This document shows, in pieces, positions 1-14,035 of a stretch of DNA of 64,000 nt. The stretch lies in assembly GCA_949317995.1 (NCBI GenBank), contig OX439044.1, forward strand, positions 13,239,141-13,303,140, given 5' to 3'. The position numbers were made by a program, and so were the translations under genes. Source of the DNA: Acholoe squamosa. Taxonomy: Eukaryota; Annelida; Polychaeta; Phyllodocida; Polynoidae. The notes below the pieces were generated by a model, which worked only from the letters and a program-made list of their open reading frames with translations, had not been told where the DNA came from and did no database searches. Every line of letters begins with the position of its first letter. Position 1 is the first letter of the stretch.

Positions 1-140
1 AGGTTCCTAATGCCATAATATGGTGCTAGGTAGGAGTGAAAGCTACTCCCACTGGTGACTAAGAGGAGTCCATTAGCTCTACTGCTAGACCACCAACTCT
101 TCACTTCACCCCCATTACCACACACACACACACCCACACC

Positions 141-217
<77 letters not shown>

Positions 218-2650
218 ATACTTTACCAGAGGAGAGTCACTCCCAACCAGACTACCTCTTTAAAAACATGAACTGATTTGAATGGTGCTGACTTTGGTGG
301 CCTTTAGACATTGGCTTGGCCTCCTGTGGAGCTTGCAGAAAGATTTTAATGCCCAGAACTAAAATCTACTGCAAATAAATGTCAAGAACGATGATCATTT
401 AGTAACTGAAGGTTATACATAATTGACACGAGCTCCATTTGTGGGTTATAAACCTGGAATGGGAATAAGTATTTTCCCATCATTAGCAATAGTGAAATCT
501 CATCCAACCACTATTGCGGACACACATAGCCATGGATGCAGATCTATCTGAAAGGGATATAGTGTTTAAATATACTTGATGTCATACATGTGTTCAAAGG
601 TTGAAGGGATCCTAAGTTAAGTATCTTTTGATGAATGAAATTAATGGAGCAGGAAAAGTCATGTTTTCATATATCCCGTAAAGAACACGGCTTTCTCCAC
701 ACCATTTACATGGATGTCGCCATTGAAAAGACTGAGAGACTCAGTTTTAAACGGAAGGTAAGCTACATCCCAAACTTGAAAAAAAAAACACAGGACTTGA
801 ACTTGTTGTCAGTAAAAATACATTGTTGCCAGTAAAAATACATTGTTTGTCAATGTAACTTTCTATATTCTACCTTCTGTTCTCCTTTCATGGAAACACA
901 TAATTCACATCCCTACTTGCATTTCACTTGTCTCATATGCACATCAGGTGTCAGCGTGAATCTAAATTGTATTCCTTGAGAGTTTCACAACCACTGATAT
1001 GTTGTATTGAAGTTGAAGTTGCCCAATGACGAGCTGAAGTCTGCATTTTTTGTAGCTGGTAACAGAGATGTAACGCATTTCAAGATGTGTTGAATTTTAC
1101 ATTAAATAAGACTATTGTGAAAAGACATGGGAAAACGTAACATTAGGGGTGTTTAGTGTATTTTATTACCACCAGTTCAGATTTTGATGATCCAAATACC
1201 AAAATGATCCATGAGACCTCTTCTTTTCAAGTGAAGCAGATCTGGTATTATGAGGATGAATTATATCAGTGTAGGGCTTGATTACATGCTTATTTGGGCT
1301 GTCAATTATTCGGTGTTTTTGATTGTCCAAATATGTAGGAAGACCTCATTGGTTACAGACAAATTGCCCTCTTATCTTATGTGGCTGTGTCATCTAGTTG
1401 CTAAGAATAGAACTAAATCCTCATAATGTTACATTTTCCCAAGTTGTGTCACATTAATCAGTACTTTGTACTGAATGAACTAACAGTACTTATAGAAGGC
1501 CATTTACTGAGCACAACCCTTTACAGCCATTCAGCAGTGTCAAAGAAACCTAACATGATAAGTTTGTTCATGTTCATAGATTTAACCCCTACACTGCTTA
1601 CTCAAAATGTTTAATAACACCAAACTAGCTCTGTGTGGCTAATTCTACCTTCATCCAGATGTTGAAAAAGGGCCATGTCAGTCTGGACAGATGGTGGCAA
1701 AATAGACAGACCATTAGCTCTCCTCTTAGCCCACAACCGTCTTGACAATGGCCCTCTTAACCTATTCCCCAAGTGTCTCCTCACTCCACCAGCAGATTTG
1801 CAGTTGATCTGAGTGCAGTGCATCAGACTACCTCTTCAACAGCTGGAAGTGATTTGAGCAGTGTTGACATTGATTTACCTAGGTGACCTTTAGAACGTGT
1901 CTTAGCCTTGAGTAGCCCCTCTTCAGAGTCTTGGGTATTGATTTCAAGCTCCCAGGACTAAAATGACTCTGCTGCCCAAGGAAGACAAAGAGCTATACAC
2001 ATAATTATAACTGAAGTATATATACATAATTTACATCACTTCCACCCTTACACTGATAAAACAGTGGCAAAATTACCTCTCTCATCCCTAGTAACAAGAA
2101 ATGGTGAATCAACATTTTTAGCAACTATTGCGGACACGATTGACAGGGTTGCAGATCGGAAGGGAATATATTATTCAATTATGTTTGATACACATGAAGG
2201 AATGGACCCCATTTTATGATTCCATCACTAAATGATATGGAATGGGGGAAAATCATACATGGCATGCATTGGTTCAAGTCTGAGCACAACCTTATACATT
2301 GGCAGTCTGGCGACATAGGAGTGAGGCATGGAGTGTTGTATATATCAGGGATTTTACAAGGCAGGGGGACCTGGTCCTGTATAAATTAACCTGTTTTTCT
2401 GTGTTTCCACTGATAGGCCTAGGCCTCTTTTTAGGAGGTGTTCCTGAAATAGACTTAAGATGGGATTATTGATGTTCAGTTGGCACAGTACTCACTCAGG
2501 ATGTACGCTCAGCTCTAAAACTGTGGGAACTGCTACTGGAACCACAATCTATATTCCCCATGCATATCTATTACATATTTGTTAAGAATGGGAGGTGTTT
2601 CCCCTGCCTATAAAACAGTTATATATCATGTTTGCCACTCATTTGTAAAG
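1..2650 (+). repeat. Segmental repeat, copy 1 (matches 9810-12095)
   Basis: The sequence from the window edge to about 2650 aligns with 9810-12095 in the same order, with many substitutions and indels. Anchors include GCCATAATATGGTGCTAGGT (15 and 9820), GGTTATACATAATTGACA (411 and 10191) and CACAACCCTTTACAGCCATT (1512 and 10992). Within each copy the block at 60-540 is itself related to 1690-2190, so the element looks internally repeated. No protein is recognisable. It is probably a degenerate transposon; the left end lies outside the window. Confidence 0.8.
119..216. repeat. Compound microsatellite (CA)n then (TA)n
   Basis: A run of CA, with a few CC interruptions, turns into an uninterrupted TA run. 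The paralogous position near 9961 has only a short TA stretch, so the tract expanded after the duplication. Confidence 0.95.
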
Positions 2651-4029
2651 ATGTTTGTAAACTTAATTCTTAGACTGTTTTAGCACAATATTACTGACTT
2701 ATCCCTTTTAGGTTGGTTTTACATATAATTATAAAGATTTCAGAAAGGGCTAGGTTAGTCCTGCTCTGGTAACCCGAGGTAAAAACCTAAGGGCACCACA
2801 GTGCATACTACATTTTTACACCATGTATATTCTTCCAGCTTGGAAGGATAGCGCTACCAGGTACATCTGATATCATGAAAGCTGTTAGATAGATACACTA
2901 TCAATTGATAAGCAAATTGTACCAATAAAGCACTAAGGCCAACAAAAAATAAAGGTGTGTTTCCAGTTACATAACTTGAAAAGGGAGGGTCGATAGGTCG
3001 GATGTCATAGAAATAATGATGCAATCCTCATTCCAAAGAGATCCGTCTTCATTTTTACAGAGACTCCTTGTACATTGCGCACCACTGTCCTGCCACCTGG
3101 TGCTTCCAGTAAAAACAAAACACTGGTTTAATGCTATTCAATTACGGTGGACCACTGTTTGGTTTTGCAAGGATCCCTGGTTCATTCAACAGTTATTTTT
3201 TGAAGCACAGCAATGAATGTTTTCAACAAGAGGACTTAACCTCTCTACATGAGGAGCATTTCAATGTTGAGATACTATTAAAAGAGTGTGAGTCAGTCAG
3301 ACTTATCATCTTTCTGAGTACTCGCCTAGTCACCAGGTGATATTTACACAGCAAGCCTGAGATAGGCATTCAATCTCCCTAGAGACCAACGGTCTCCTCT
3401 GGTGGTGGTTAAAGTAGGGATTTCCACCATGTGCGAAGGTTGGTGATGAGTGAAGAAGAAACAGAAGAATAGGGAGTTTGGAATAAATTTGGTCGATTTA
3501 CAAACTCTCTCATACAGTCAGTACCTTCTCTGTATACTGAGTGAGTTTATATTAATGTGATTTTTCTTACACAATTTAGACCACTAACATCATATCCATG
3601 CTGAGAAAACTAGATTAGACATCAATTACATGCCCATATATGGAAATCAGTAGGAGGGAATAAGAGGATAAGTTAGGGAGATGAATATGTGCTTGGGCCG
3701 ACATATAATATATGGATGTCAGACACTCAAAGGGGGCAGAAAAGGAAGACATTATCTATGACATCACACTCCAGGTAGTAAATTGGGTAAGATAGGAAAA
3801 TGGAGTCTACCAAGGGTATATTTGCTGATCTCTATCTGCCTCTTTCGTGATACTTATTCTCATGTATGGGTTTATGATCCATTCCTAAAGTAACAGTCAA
3901 AAATGCCAATACATTTTCTAAGGTTTAAAATGGAACCATATTGTGGAGTCACTTGTAGGAAATACCACCAGGGTTCCCTCTACTGGCTTCATATAACCTT
4001 CAATTAAATATCAGACTTAGTGGAGCCAC
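2651..4029. other. No recognisable gene
   Basis: No coding signal or structural RNA was recognised. A segment of about 50 bp at 3129-3178 matches, inverted, the insertion at 10762-10812 in segmental copy 2. Confidence 0.4.
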
Positions 4030-4275
4030 TCTAACTGAAGGCAAACCTCATCCATTACTACCTACAGCCCTCCTTTACCCAAGAGGCTTCCCTTCCAAAT
4101 ACCCAGTGGACCCACACTTCACCCCCATTACGGCATAGGTGCAGTTGACCAGAGGGCATTCACTCTTAACAAGAGTGCCTTCTCAGCAATGTGGAGTGAT
4201 TTGAGGAGTGTTGACATTGATTTACCTAAGCGACCTTTAGAAACTGTCCTTGACAAGATGGGCCCAGAGGTCCTG
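4030..4275 (+). repeat. Third copy of the sub-block inside the segmental repeat
   Basis: It shares the order CACTTCACCCCCATTAC, GATTTGAGGAGTGTTGACAT and TGATTTACCTA...GACCTTTAG with 60-330, 1700-1910, 9890-10110 and 11180-11390. It is a dispersed repeat with no coding content. Confidence 0.65.
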
Positions 4276-5070
4276 AGAGTGGGACCCCACAAATCTGAAT
4301 GACCTACAAAGTACTTTGGATGATGGGACAGTAGAAGGAGATCAGTATAAATATAGAATACTATGTTTGGCAATGCACAGTATCTATATGGGCTATAACT
4401 ATATCAATCAGACAGGTATCTTAGAACAATATCTGATGCCTGGTAGCTGGATGCTATCTATAGCCTGTTATCTAAAGCCTACTTCTAGCATCTTATGGCC
4501 CCCTATATAAGGGAAATAACTGACGCTTCATCATTAGGTAGTAGACTCATCTCCACACATCTCGGCTTTAGACAAAGACCTCTCCTAGACTATCGAGATC
4601 AGCCCCCTTAAGTATCCTTACATCACCAGGCACAGTAGATAAGGCTAGGAGGGTGAGAAGCTTGTAGAACATTGGACAAACAGAGAAAAGCTGAAGTCAT
4701 TTGTATTGATTTTATCTGATATACTGAACACAGAGACTCTGTCTGTTGGAAGAGAATAGGTAGCCTCATCCAGACAAACCAATGGTTTAATTGACCTTGT
4801 TCTTTATTTGCAATAACTCTGGCTGAATCCTCACAGTAAGCAGATTCTATCTAGAAAGGTGTTTGGTAAAACAAACTAAACTGAGAGGTGGCATTAGCAA
4901 AACACAGTAGCCTCCCATAGGATTCTTGGGGCCCATGACGCTACTAACCATGTTTAATCAAGGTGCCCACTGGCATCTTTTTCGATATCTACTATAACAA
5001 AGACCAGTGGCACCCCCTGGTGTGACAATCATCACTCTGTTGTCTGTCCTGGTACGTAGAAATAACTCTT
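4276..5070. other. No recognisable gene
   Basis: No domain-bearing frame, RNA gene or strong inverted repeat was seen. The part near 4920-5040 loosely resembles 7200-7380. Confidence 0.35.
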
Positions 5071-5283
5071 GCTCACCTGAGACTGGATCAACACTCATGC
5101 ACTGTCGCCAAAATGAGTACAATATGATATTCAAGCTGGTCCATGGTTGAGCCAGAGTGCCATACCAAGATCAGCCCTAGGATCTATGTCTGAATATCAA
5201 ACCATGTAGGTCAGGCTGAGTATCGAATCATACTCACTTTTGCAACATTACCTCAGCCTCGATCAAGCCTCAAGTGAGTAAGA
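5071..5283. mobile_element. Degenerate palindromic MITE (same family as 44068-44318)
   Basis: The left arm GCTCACCTGAGACTGGATCA and the right arm CGATCAAGCCTCAAGTGAGT are inverted partners. The order of internal motifs (ATGAGTA, CATACTCACTTTTGCAACAT) matches the better-preserved copy at 44068-44318. No coding capacity. Confidence 0.6.
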
Positions 5284-8200
5284 TCTGTTTCCTCTGTAGA
5301 TGTGCTCATGTCTCAGGTATGGTTTTCTATTTCAGTATGATATTGTTACAAATTTGTATTACTTTAATATTATTGTCATGATTAAGTTTGAGATAGGTGC
5401 TCGCCTTGTATAAGCACATGGAATAAAGCCTCCTGAAAAACGTCTTAAACAACTTATCTCTCAAGTACAAAGAGAGGTCAGAAAAACTATAAAGATAATA
5501 GCATGGCATTGGAATGGCCACCTTTGCTGAGCTTTGAACCAAAGGTGATGGACATCCTATTTAGTGTGTCTAAGAACCATGACCAATAAAGTCAAGATTG
5601 CCCATGATCTACAAACAGTTTGCCATACCCCATTTGTATCATTATTATCAAATCCCTTTTTACTTCACTTTAATTATTGACACCTTGCCCACCTAACCTC
5701 TGATAATCCATCCCACTTCTCCCCACAGACTCAAGATTATAATAGGAGCTTGAGCAATAAACACTAGTCTATATTGAGAATTTTATGTCGACCAAAGATG
5801 ACTTGTGACGCAAAAGCCGTGTTCGTTGATGGATATTGATGGGAATGGTCTGAACTTCTTAACCCAGCCATTTTATCTATCCCTTTCCCATACATACAAA
5901 CACCTACTAAGACAAAGCCAAGAAGGCTTCTATGAAAACACTTGGAATGTCCCCCACACACCGTGGATTTACTCAACAAATCACTTGTCTCATATCCTGA
6001 AGTGACCCCTCTAATATAGGTTGACAGGCAGTAATCTCTATAAACCAACCCCCAATCTGTGCCTTATCAGGTAGATGCTGCTGTGAGGTCAACCACTGCA
6101 GATCTACACTTACTGACCTGCCTGCAGCCTAATTGCCTAGGCCCGTTGTGGCTTATAACATTGCCCCAAACAGTGGGCACCACTCCTGGGTCTCCTCTAT
6201 ACTATTTTACATTATAAAACATTGCTAAATTTTCAATTTTCACTGCTCTGGATGTTTGGGTCGTGGTTTTAGGTGAGTTCAGCGTATACAGTTGTTTACA
6301 GTAGGGCTAATAATGTGTTCAAATTTCAGGCATTACTTTCTCATAGCTGATTAACTATTATACCCATAGTCCACCGGGTCTCTATCACAGAAACTTTAGT
6401 AAGATTTGTATTGTGTGACAAATGCCAATTGCACTATGGGTATAGGCAGTTTTATCCCATTTATCTTGTTATTAACAGCTAGATAATACAGAGAAGAGGG
6501 GAACTGGTGGAAGTGCATCTATAATCCTAAAATGAAATTACCATATTGGTCCTCTGACATTACTAAAAAGGGCATGTTACCTATATATATGTAATACACA
6601 ACCCATCTTCCCTGTGTGATATGGCATCTCAATGATAAGGGGTCTCACAATTTCACAATATTTACCATGAGATAACATTAATTCCATGCTTTATTTAAAA
6701 TTGTGGAAACCCCAGCAAAGAGACTTGGATGGCAGGGCCCCTTTTGCTTTGTCATCCACTTCCCCGCAATGCACCAATGGGTCAGAAGGATCTAAACTAA
6801 TGAATTGCTAGAGATGTAAGCTTTAAAGATGATATTATGCAAAAACATAGAGTGGGTCCAATGATGTATTGGTAAAAGGCATGGATTCAAGGATGTGGAT
6901 AGTGAGTTATGAGCTGCTACATACATTTGGGAATTCCATTTGGTAAACAGTGAGGCAGAGGAGCCATGTATAACTAAGTTTTACTACCTATAGACGGTTC
7001 ATGTCTCCATATATATTGAACCTGGCGTTGTAAACAGGTACGTTGCTGGAGTGTGGTTGGATGCACCTTTAGCCTTAATTCATCAAACTTGAAGCACTGA
7101 TCCAAGTGAATGAGGAATCTACTAGGAGTTTGACTCAGCTCATATTCAGGGAGCTTCCTTCCATCTTTTAGACACCGTACTTACTAGCACTGTCAGTAAT
7201 GCCTCCACATACCTCCTCTAAGGGGACCATTAAGGGGCATGGTGCCTGGTATGGCCTGTAACTAGGTTTTATCAGGGCAGTCAACAGACATTTGCAAAAT
7301 CTGTTTCACTAACTCACACCTATGTCTGATGAAAAATACCAGTGGCATCCCTTGTGTGAGATCCATCACGATGGTGTATGAGAGGAAACAGTAGCTACTA
7401 GAGAATCAATCAGATGCAATCGATACTCTGATTTTCAAATTTGTGATGTCTATAACAAAGATATTGAAATACTGGTTAAAAACCTAGGCAAATATCTCAC
7501 TCAGCAGTGCCCCATTTTCGAACCTCAATACTGAAGGAGCCAGCACAATAAACCATTCAAAAATCAATTTATTGGACAGACTTTGTTGCAAAACAAACTC
7601 TGTGAGAAATTTAAGGATGTTCTCTTCACATTCAGATGACAAACTGAACCTTCTTGCGCATATCCGACCATGTCTCTTTTTGTTTTAGGAGATGGAGAAT
7701 ATATGGGAACATACAATCCCATAAAATCTTTCAGTGACAGACCTAGCAGACATCATTCACCACAGTGGGTTAAAGGGGAAAGCCAAAAGTGTAGCAGCTC
7801 TACCGCTTTAATTTGTTTCATCTAGACCAGTAGTGTATCCAGACGAGACATTATGGTAGGAATCGATATAGCTGTGTGAAGGCATCAATTAATGACCCTA
7901 GTCCATGTGTATCATCCATTATAGTGTTCCTTCAGTGCTAATGATGTGACTGGACTCACAATAGGCAAGGCTCTCAGTTGTGGGGAAACTGAACTGACTA
8001 AAGCCCATTTGACAAGGTCTGAGGTGGGTCAGTGAGCCATGTGAGAGGGGAAATGTGATATTGTACACTGGGCTCCTGTGATATGTGATACCAGACTACT
8101 CTGAATATTACTACAGATCCCACACTCAAATTTCAATGACTGAATCTATTTATGTTTGCAGCTGTACATTAGCAGCTTTGCTCACAAACTACAATGCATG

Positions 8201-9809
8201 AACATTATCTCTACTCTAAGCAAGACCAGTGGGAAATCATACTTGTAAAATCTATTTATTTACCATGCAGACTTAAAGCATTGGTAGCACATGGGCTGAT
8301 CCACTTTTGTATGCTTACTGGCCTGAGGAGGTATGAAATAAACAAACTCAGTATTCCCTCGACATTTTATTTTATTGAAAGCCAAATATCTTGGTTGATT
8401 CAAATCATCAACTCAGAACAGATCAGTTTTTATAGCCTGTGACGTAAAAACTACCAATGCTCTTTTAGCGTAGGTCACAAAATCAGATAGAACATTAAAA
8501 CTACACTAAGTAATATCTGAATCAGGTCTTAATATTGGTCAAATGATACCATCATATATTAGTTTATGTGTAGCAAAAATTAAAAAAAACAGGGATCAAA
8601 ACATTTTGAATCGTGTGTCTTGTGTTATAAAGCATAAAAATTGGTCAAAATCGATCCTCAATCTTAACTTTACCGTCAGTTCATAAAAAAGCATCATATA
8701 ATTTTAAAAATCACTCTACTTTCCCTACAGTGTGTCTACTATACAACACAATTACCCTTTGCCACTTATAAGTTACTTAAGAAGCTCAGTAAGGCTCTTG
8801 CTGAAAATAAACTTTGGCTGTTTTTAGACACACTTCTGAAGTGTTGCAGGCCAGTCCTTACCAAAAAAAATCAACAAAACTCATTTTATCTTTTTTAAAC
8901 AGCCAACTACTAAGCAATACAAACCACTTCAACATCATAAAAGATGATTCCTTTGACTTGTGAGCATTCTACTGAGTCAATCCCTTTATGTGACCTATGC
9001 TGAATTGCCCCGACTCAGGGTAGGTCACACCTCCTGAGTTGAAAATAATTGCTTCCAAGCCTGTGGTGACGTAGGGTTTATAGGTAGGTCCAAACTTTTT
9101 TTCTGCCAAATAGATTAAGAAGATTAAATGTGGTATTTTAGCATGTTAGCCAGTGTATATATGTGGTAGGCTTGGTGAGTCTTTTTCATAGGAAAAGGTA
9201 CTTCAAAAGAATTATGGGGCATGGAAATATTAGATAGGACCTCCCACTAAGGGAAAATTTAGTCCATGGTGTTCTAGGACTGCTTAGATAAGCAATACAT
9301 GACTTGCAAAAAAAGCAAAATTTGGACAATTTTTCACCTTTGACACCCAATATCTTCCAGGATGATAGACCGACATAAGCGAATTTGCCATTTTTTTGAA
9401 GCTCCAGATGTTTTCTATTCCCCATCCTTCAAACTACATCTAACATATTAAGTTACAAGTAGCTTTTACCTATTTCTAATCAATTGTTACCACTGTTGAG
9501 CAACAGGGGAGATTTGCATACCAACGTTGGTTTACTAGAAAGCTAACAGGATGATATATGACCGATATCCAGATGTAATCAAGGTCTAGGTTAGTCAAAC
9601 TCTGGTGCTCTAAGGTATAAACCCTCAGTTAACCACCATACAGGCAGCAGCAAAACATAGTGGGGGTAGACCATATTTACCTCCCACTATGCCTCACTTT
9701 ATGTAGACAAGGACAGGGAATACTGTATACTCACTCTTGACACATCATTTGCATTTTTCTAATCTGAAACATATGCTCGAAGAGGGCCAAGTTCAGGGTC
9801 ATTCAAGAG
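5284..9809. other. Long stretch without recognisable genes
   Basis: Open frames are short (under 95 codons) and carry no recognisable domain. No tRNA, strong palindrome or tandem array was noticed. Downstream LNX exons would lie on the minus strand in this part; I did not see zinc-finger or PDZ motifs. Confidence 0.35.
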
Positions 9810-12095
9810 GTTCCTAGTGCCATAATATGGTGCTAGGTAAGAGTGAACGCTAGTCCCATTGGTGACTAAGAGGAGTCCATTAGGTCTACTGCTAGACCAC
9901 AACTCTCCTACCAATGGCCCTCCTTCACCAACTCCCCAAGTGTGTCCCCACTTCACCCCCATTACCATATATATGTACAGTTTACTAGAAGAGAATCACT
10001 CCCAACCAGACTACCTCTTTACCAACGTAAAGTGATTTGAGTGGTGTTGACATTGATTTACTTTGGTGACCTTTAGGAATTGACTTGGCCTCCTGTAGAT
10101 GCTGAGAAGCTTGAAGAAAGATCTTAAATGCCCAGGACTAAAAACTACTGAAAATAAATGTCAAGAACAATGATCACCTAGTAACTGAAGGTTATACATA
10201 ATTGACATGAGGTCCGCTTGTTGGTAATAAACCTAGAATGGCTATAAGCCTTTTCCCATCATAAGGAATGGTGAAATCTCATCCAGCTACTATTGTGGAC
10301 ACATCTAGTCCATGATTGCAAATATGAAAGGATCCTAAATCAAGAGTCTTTTGATGATTGAACTTAATGGAGCAGGGGAAGTCATGTTTTCATATATTCC
10401 TTGAAAACATGGCTTTCTTACATGGATGTTGCCATTGAAAAGACTGAAAACTGAGAGACACAGTTTGAACTGAAAGTTTAGCTGCATCCCAAAAATGAGA
10501 AACAAAATAATCAGGACTTAAACTTAGATAGCCAGGCGTTCCCAGTCATCTATAGCACTATACTACTGGTAGCAATCATAATTGATATACGCTCTGCACA
10601 GTATTGTTGCCAGTAAAAATACTTTGTTTGTTAACATTACCTTCTATATTCTACCTTCTGTTCTCCTATTGTGGAAACACATAATTCACATCCCTACTTG
10701 CTTTTTATATTTGTCTCATATGCACATACTCAGGCATCAGCATTAATCTAATTGCATTCCTTGAGAGGGATCCTTGCAAAACTGAACAGTGGTCCACCAT
10801 AATTGAATAGCATTGAGATGTTATATTGAAGTGTTGGTTGCTCAATAATAAGCTGAAGTATGTACTTATTGGAGCTGATGATGGAGCAATTTCATATGTG
10901 TTGAATTTCCCATTAAATAAATGAGTACCTTGTACTCAATGATACCTTATACTCAATGAACCAAAGTACTTGAAGAAGGCCATTTACTGTGCACAACCCT
11001 TTACAGCCATTCAGCAGTGTCAAAGAAAGCTAAAATGATAAGTATATTCATGTTCATAGATTTAACCCATACACTGTTATATCAACAGGTTTAAAAACAC
11101 CAAATTAGCTTTGTTTAGCATATACCTTTATCCAAATGTTGAAAAAGGGTCACGTCAGCCTGGACAGCTGGTGGCAAAATAGAGAGAACTTTCCTCCTAG
11201 CCCACAACCATCTTACCAATGACCCTCTTAACCTATTCCCCAAGTGTTTCCCCACTTCACCACCACATTTGCATCTGAACAGAGGGCACTGTATCTGACT
11301 TCTTCAACAACCTGAAGTGACTTGAGCAGTGTTGACATTGATTTACCTAGGTGACCTTTAGAGTTTGTCTTGACCTTGAGTAGCTCTTCTTCAGAGGATT
11401 AGGAAACAATTTTAAGCCCCCAAGACTAGTAGAACTCTGCTGCCCAAGGAAGACTAAGAGCTATACACATAATCATAACTGATGTATATAAACATAATTT
11501 CCATCACTTTCACTTCTACAGTGATAAAACTGGAGCAAGTTTACTTTTCTAATCCCTAGCTACAAGAAATGGTGAATCAACATTCAGCAACTATTGTGGA
11601 CACCATTGCCAGAACTGCAGATGGGAAGGGTAAACATTGTTTAATTATATTTGATACACATGAAAGATTGGACCTATGGAATGGAATCAGACATGCCGTG
11701 CATTGGTTCAAGGCCTATTTGCTGAGCACAACTCTATACATTGGAGGTCTTGGGACACAGAAGTGAGACATGGAGTGCTGTATATATCAGGGATTTTACA
11801 AGGCAGGGGGACTTGGTCCTGTATAAATTAACCTGTTTCCCTGTGTTGCCACTGATAGGCCTAGGCCTTTTTTAGGATGTGTACCTGAAGTAGACCTAAC
11901 ATGGGATTATTGATGTTTGGTATGTTCATTACACACTGAAGACTTAAGCTCAGCTTTAAAACTGAGTGAGCTGCTACTTGAATCACAATCCATTTTCCTA
12001 ATGCTTATCTCTGACATATGGTAAGAATGAGAGGTGTTTTCCCTGCCCATAGAATAGTAATATGTCATGTTTGCCACTCACAGGTCTTGTCAGAT
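9810..12095 (+). repeat. Segmental repeat, copy 2 (matches 1-2650)
   Basis: Collinear with copy 1 but shorter. It lacks the expanded microsatellite and has an insertion of about 50 bp at 10762-10812, relative to 975-1000, that is the reverse complement of 3129-3178. No coding content. Confidence 0.8.
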
Positions 12096-13177
12096 AAGGA
12101 AAGACCATGCCTATCAATGTTTTACTTCTGTAGGAATTATAAGCGGTGAGGTGTTGATAAGTATATGGACTGGTAAATGATAGATATCATCATTGTGATA
12201 AATTAAGAAGTTACTTTGGGAGAGCCAAAAGAATGTGACGTCTAGATAATTGGTCACAGCTTGCTAGAGAACAAAATTCAGCTGAGGACTACCGGAATTA
12301 CCCATGATCAACTATTCAAACCGGCACTAAATGTATATCCTGAGGATTCGCAATTGTAATACTGCATCTTTCAACTCATTATCATATTAGCGCCAGGTCA
12401 ATCTATTCTCTTAAAGGAAACAAATATACAATTTCAGCAATAACTTGTAAGCAGAGATTTTAATACTATCCATCACCATAATATCATGCACTTAGCAGAG
12501 GAAATGTGGTACCTCACCTTAAAAATCCCTGCTGTAAGATAGAAAATCTAGGAAGGAAAATTGATGTCATACACAATTTAGATCAAATGTCCATTTAATA
12601 TCAACACTTAATCTGGATGTATTGTCATGGGTATGCTCCTCGGCCACTTGTACCAATATCACACACAATATACTTGTTATTTAATTCTGTTGTTTAGAAA
12701 TAAAAAAAAAGCTGTAATACCCATGCCATAATGAATATAAGTCCCTTATATCATAAACCAATATTACACTGTTAAAATAATTCATTAAAAGCACAAAGAG
12801 TCATTGTTTCAGGTGTATCACATAAGAACGCTTTGAATCAATATTTACCAGATTATCATCATGCAACGCTAAATTCATGTCTCATAGAGTTATCAAAATT
12901 AGTACGTTTTGTAGGAACAGGAGGAGGGGGGTATATTGCAGGGATACTGGTGATACCTTTTAAATGTATCTGACAATAAGCAAGAATTTGGTGAATGCTA
13001 TTGCAAAGGTAAACAAGTGGTTTCCATAAGAATCTAATGAGGATTTCCTCATTTCTTCTTTCCTTGTCACTTCCATGGAGTTATTTCATTCCCCGATTAA
13101 GGAACATTCTCACATGTTGAGTGTTTAAAGTTGAAGGCCAGGCAAAAAATAATTTTATTAAAACCTATTCTTATGGA
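12096..13177. other. No recognisable gene
   Basis: AT-rich sequence without coding or structural signals that I could support. Confidence 0.35.
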
Positions 13178-13313
13178 TACAGAAAGAATCTCGTGGGTAC
13201 AGAAATATTCTTGTGGGCACAGAAAATATTCTTGTGGGTACAGAAAATATTCCTGCATGTACAGAACTGATTCTTGTGGGTACAGAAACATTCATTTGGA
13301 GCTGGAAGAGTTT

Positions 13314-13361
<48 letters not shown>

Positions 13362-13507
13362 TTCATCGTTCCAAAGAATATTAGTGTGCCACCAGGAATT
13401 TCATTATGAATATGCAAGAATGTTCCTGTACCCCAAGAAATGTTCCTGTACCCGCAGGAATGTTCCTGTATCTGCAGGAATGTTGCAGTATCCCCAGGAA
13501 TATTTTT
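13178..13507. repeat. Inverted pair of ~21-bp tandem arrays around a TCA microsatellite
   Basis: The left array (about 13180-13300) has five copies of a unit like TTCTTGTGGGTACAGAAA. A (TCA)n tract follows at 13314-13361. The right array (about 13410-13507) has four copies like GTTCCTGTACCCGCAGGAA, which is the reverse complement of the left unit. The whole can fold into a long imperfect hairpin with the microsatellite in the loop. A 127-codon plus-strand frame through the tract (poly-Ser) is a by-product. Confidence 0.85.
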
Positions 13508-13735
13508 TGCATGAAAAAGAAAGTTTGGTATGTCCTATTAGGGGCTCCGTAGTACATGGTTACATTTTCAATAATTATAATTTGACCTATCCATAAGGTG
13601 GAATAATTTAGTACCCCCTTTTGGCATCAATGCCAATGTACTAGCCATCCTTAGAATAAGCTGGCATTTTTCATAAACCGCTTGTTTTCATGTATCATAC
13701 TTTCTTGAAATCAGAAAGAAATAGCTTTCTTCTCA

Positions 13736-14035
13736 TTATCTTATTCCTGCAGCTTGCGACAAAGCGGAAACAACAAAGTATTCTTCTTGTTGGGCAGAAC
13801 ATTGCACACGAATCAAAAGATTTTGTGCTGGATGTGCAGAATTAATCAATACAGTACGGACACCAATAGGAAGCAGTGAATGTGAGGACGGAGCTTGGTT
13901 ATGTCTTCCTTTCAGACGATTGATTGTGAGAGGTAAAATCACTGAGGTGGAACAATGGTCGATGGACGCCTGCAGCAAGCTCCTTCCCATCCACACTTTG
14001 CTGACAGCTGCCCTCCCTCTCCCATTCTTACAATA
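13736..14035. repeat. Dispersed repeat, copy A (paired with 17580-17775)
   Basis: It shares GAGGTGGAACAATG, GACGCCTGCA and CTGCCCTCCC-type segments, in order, with 17580-17775. The 86-codon minus-strand frame has no recognisable domain. Confidence 0.6.

Noticed and set aside
5764-6048. 94-codon minus-strand frame
   Set aside because: No domain, no splice context, and a competing plus-strand frame; likely chance.
13213-13596. 127-codon frame with poly-Ser
   Set aside because: Poly-Ser comes from the (TCA)n tract and the flanks are minisatellite units.
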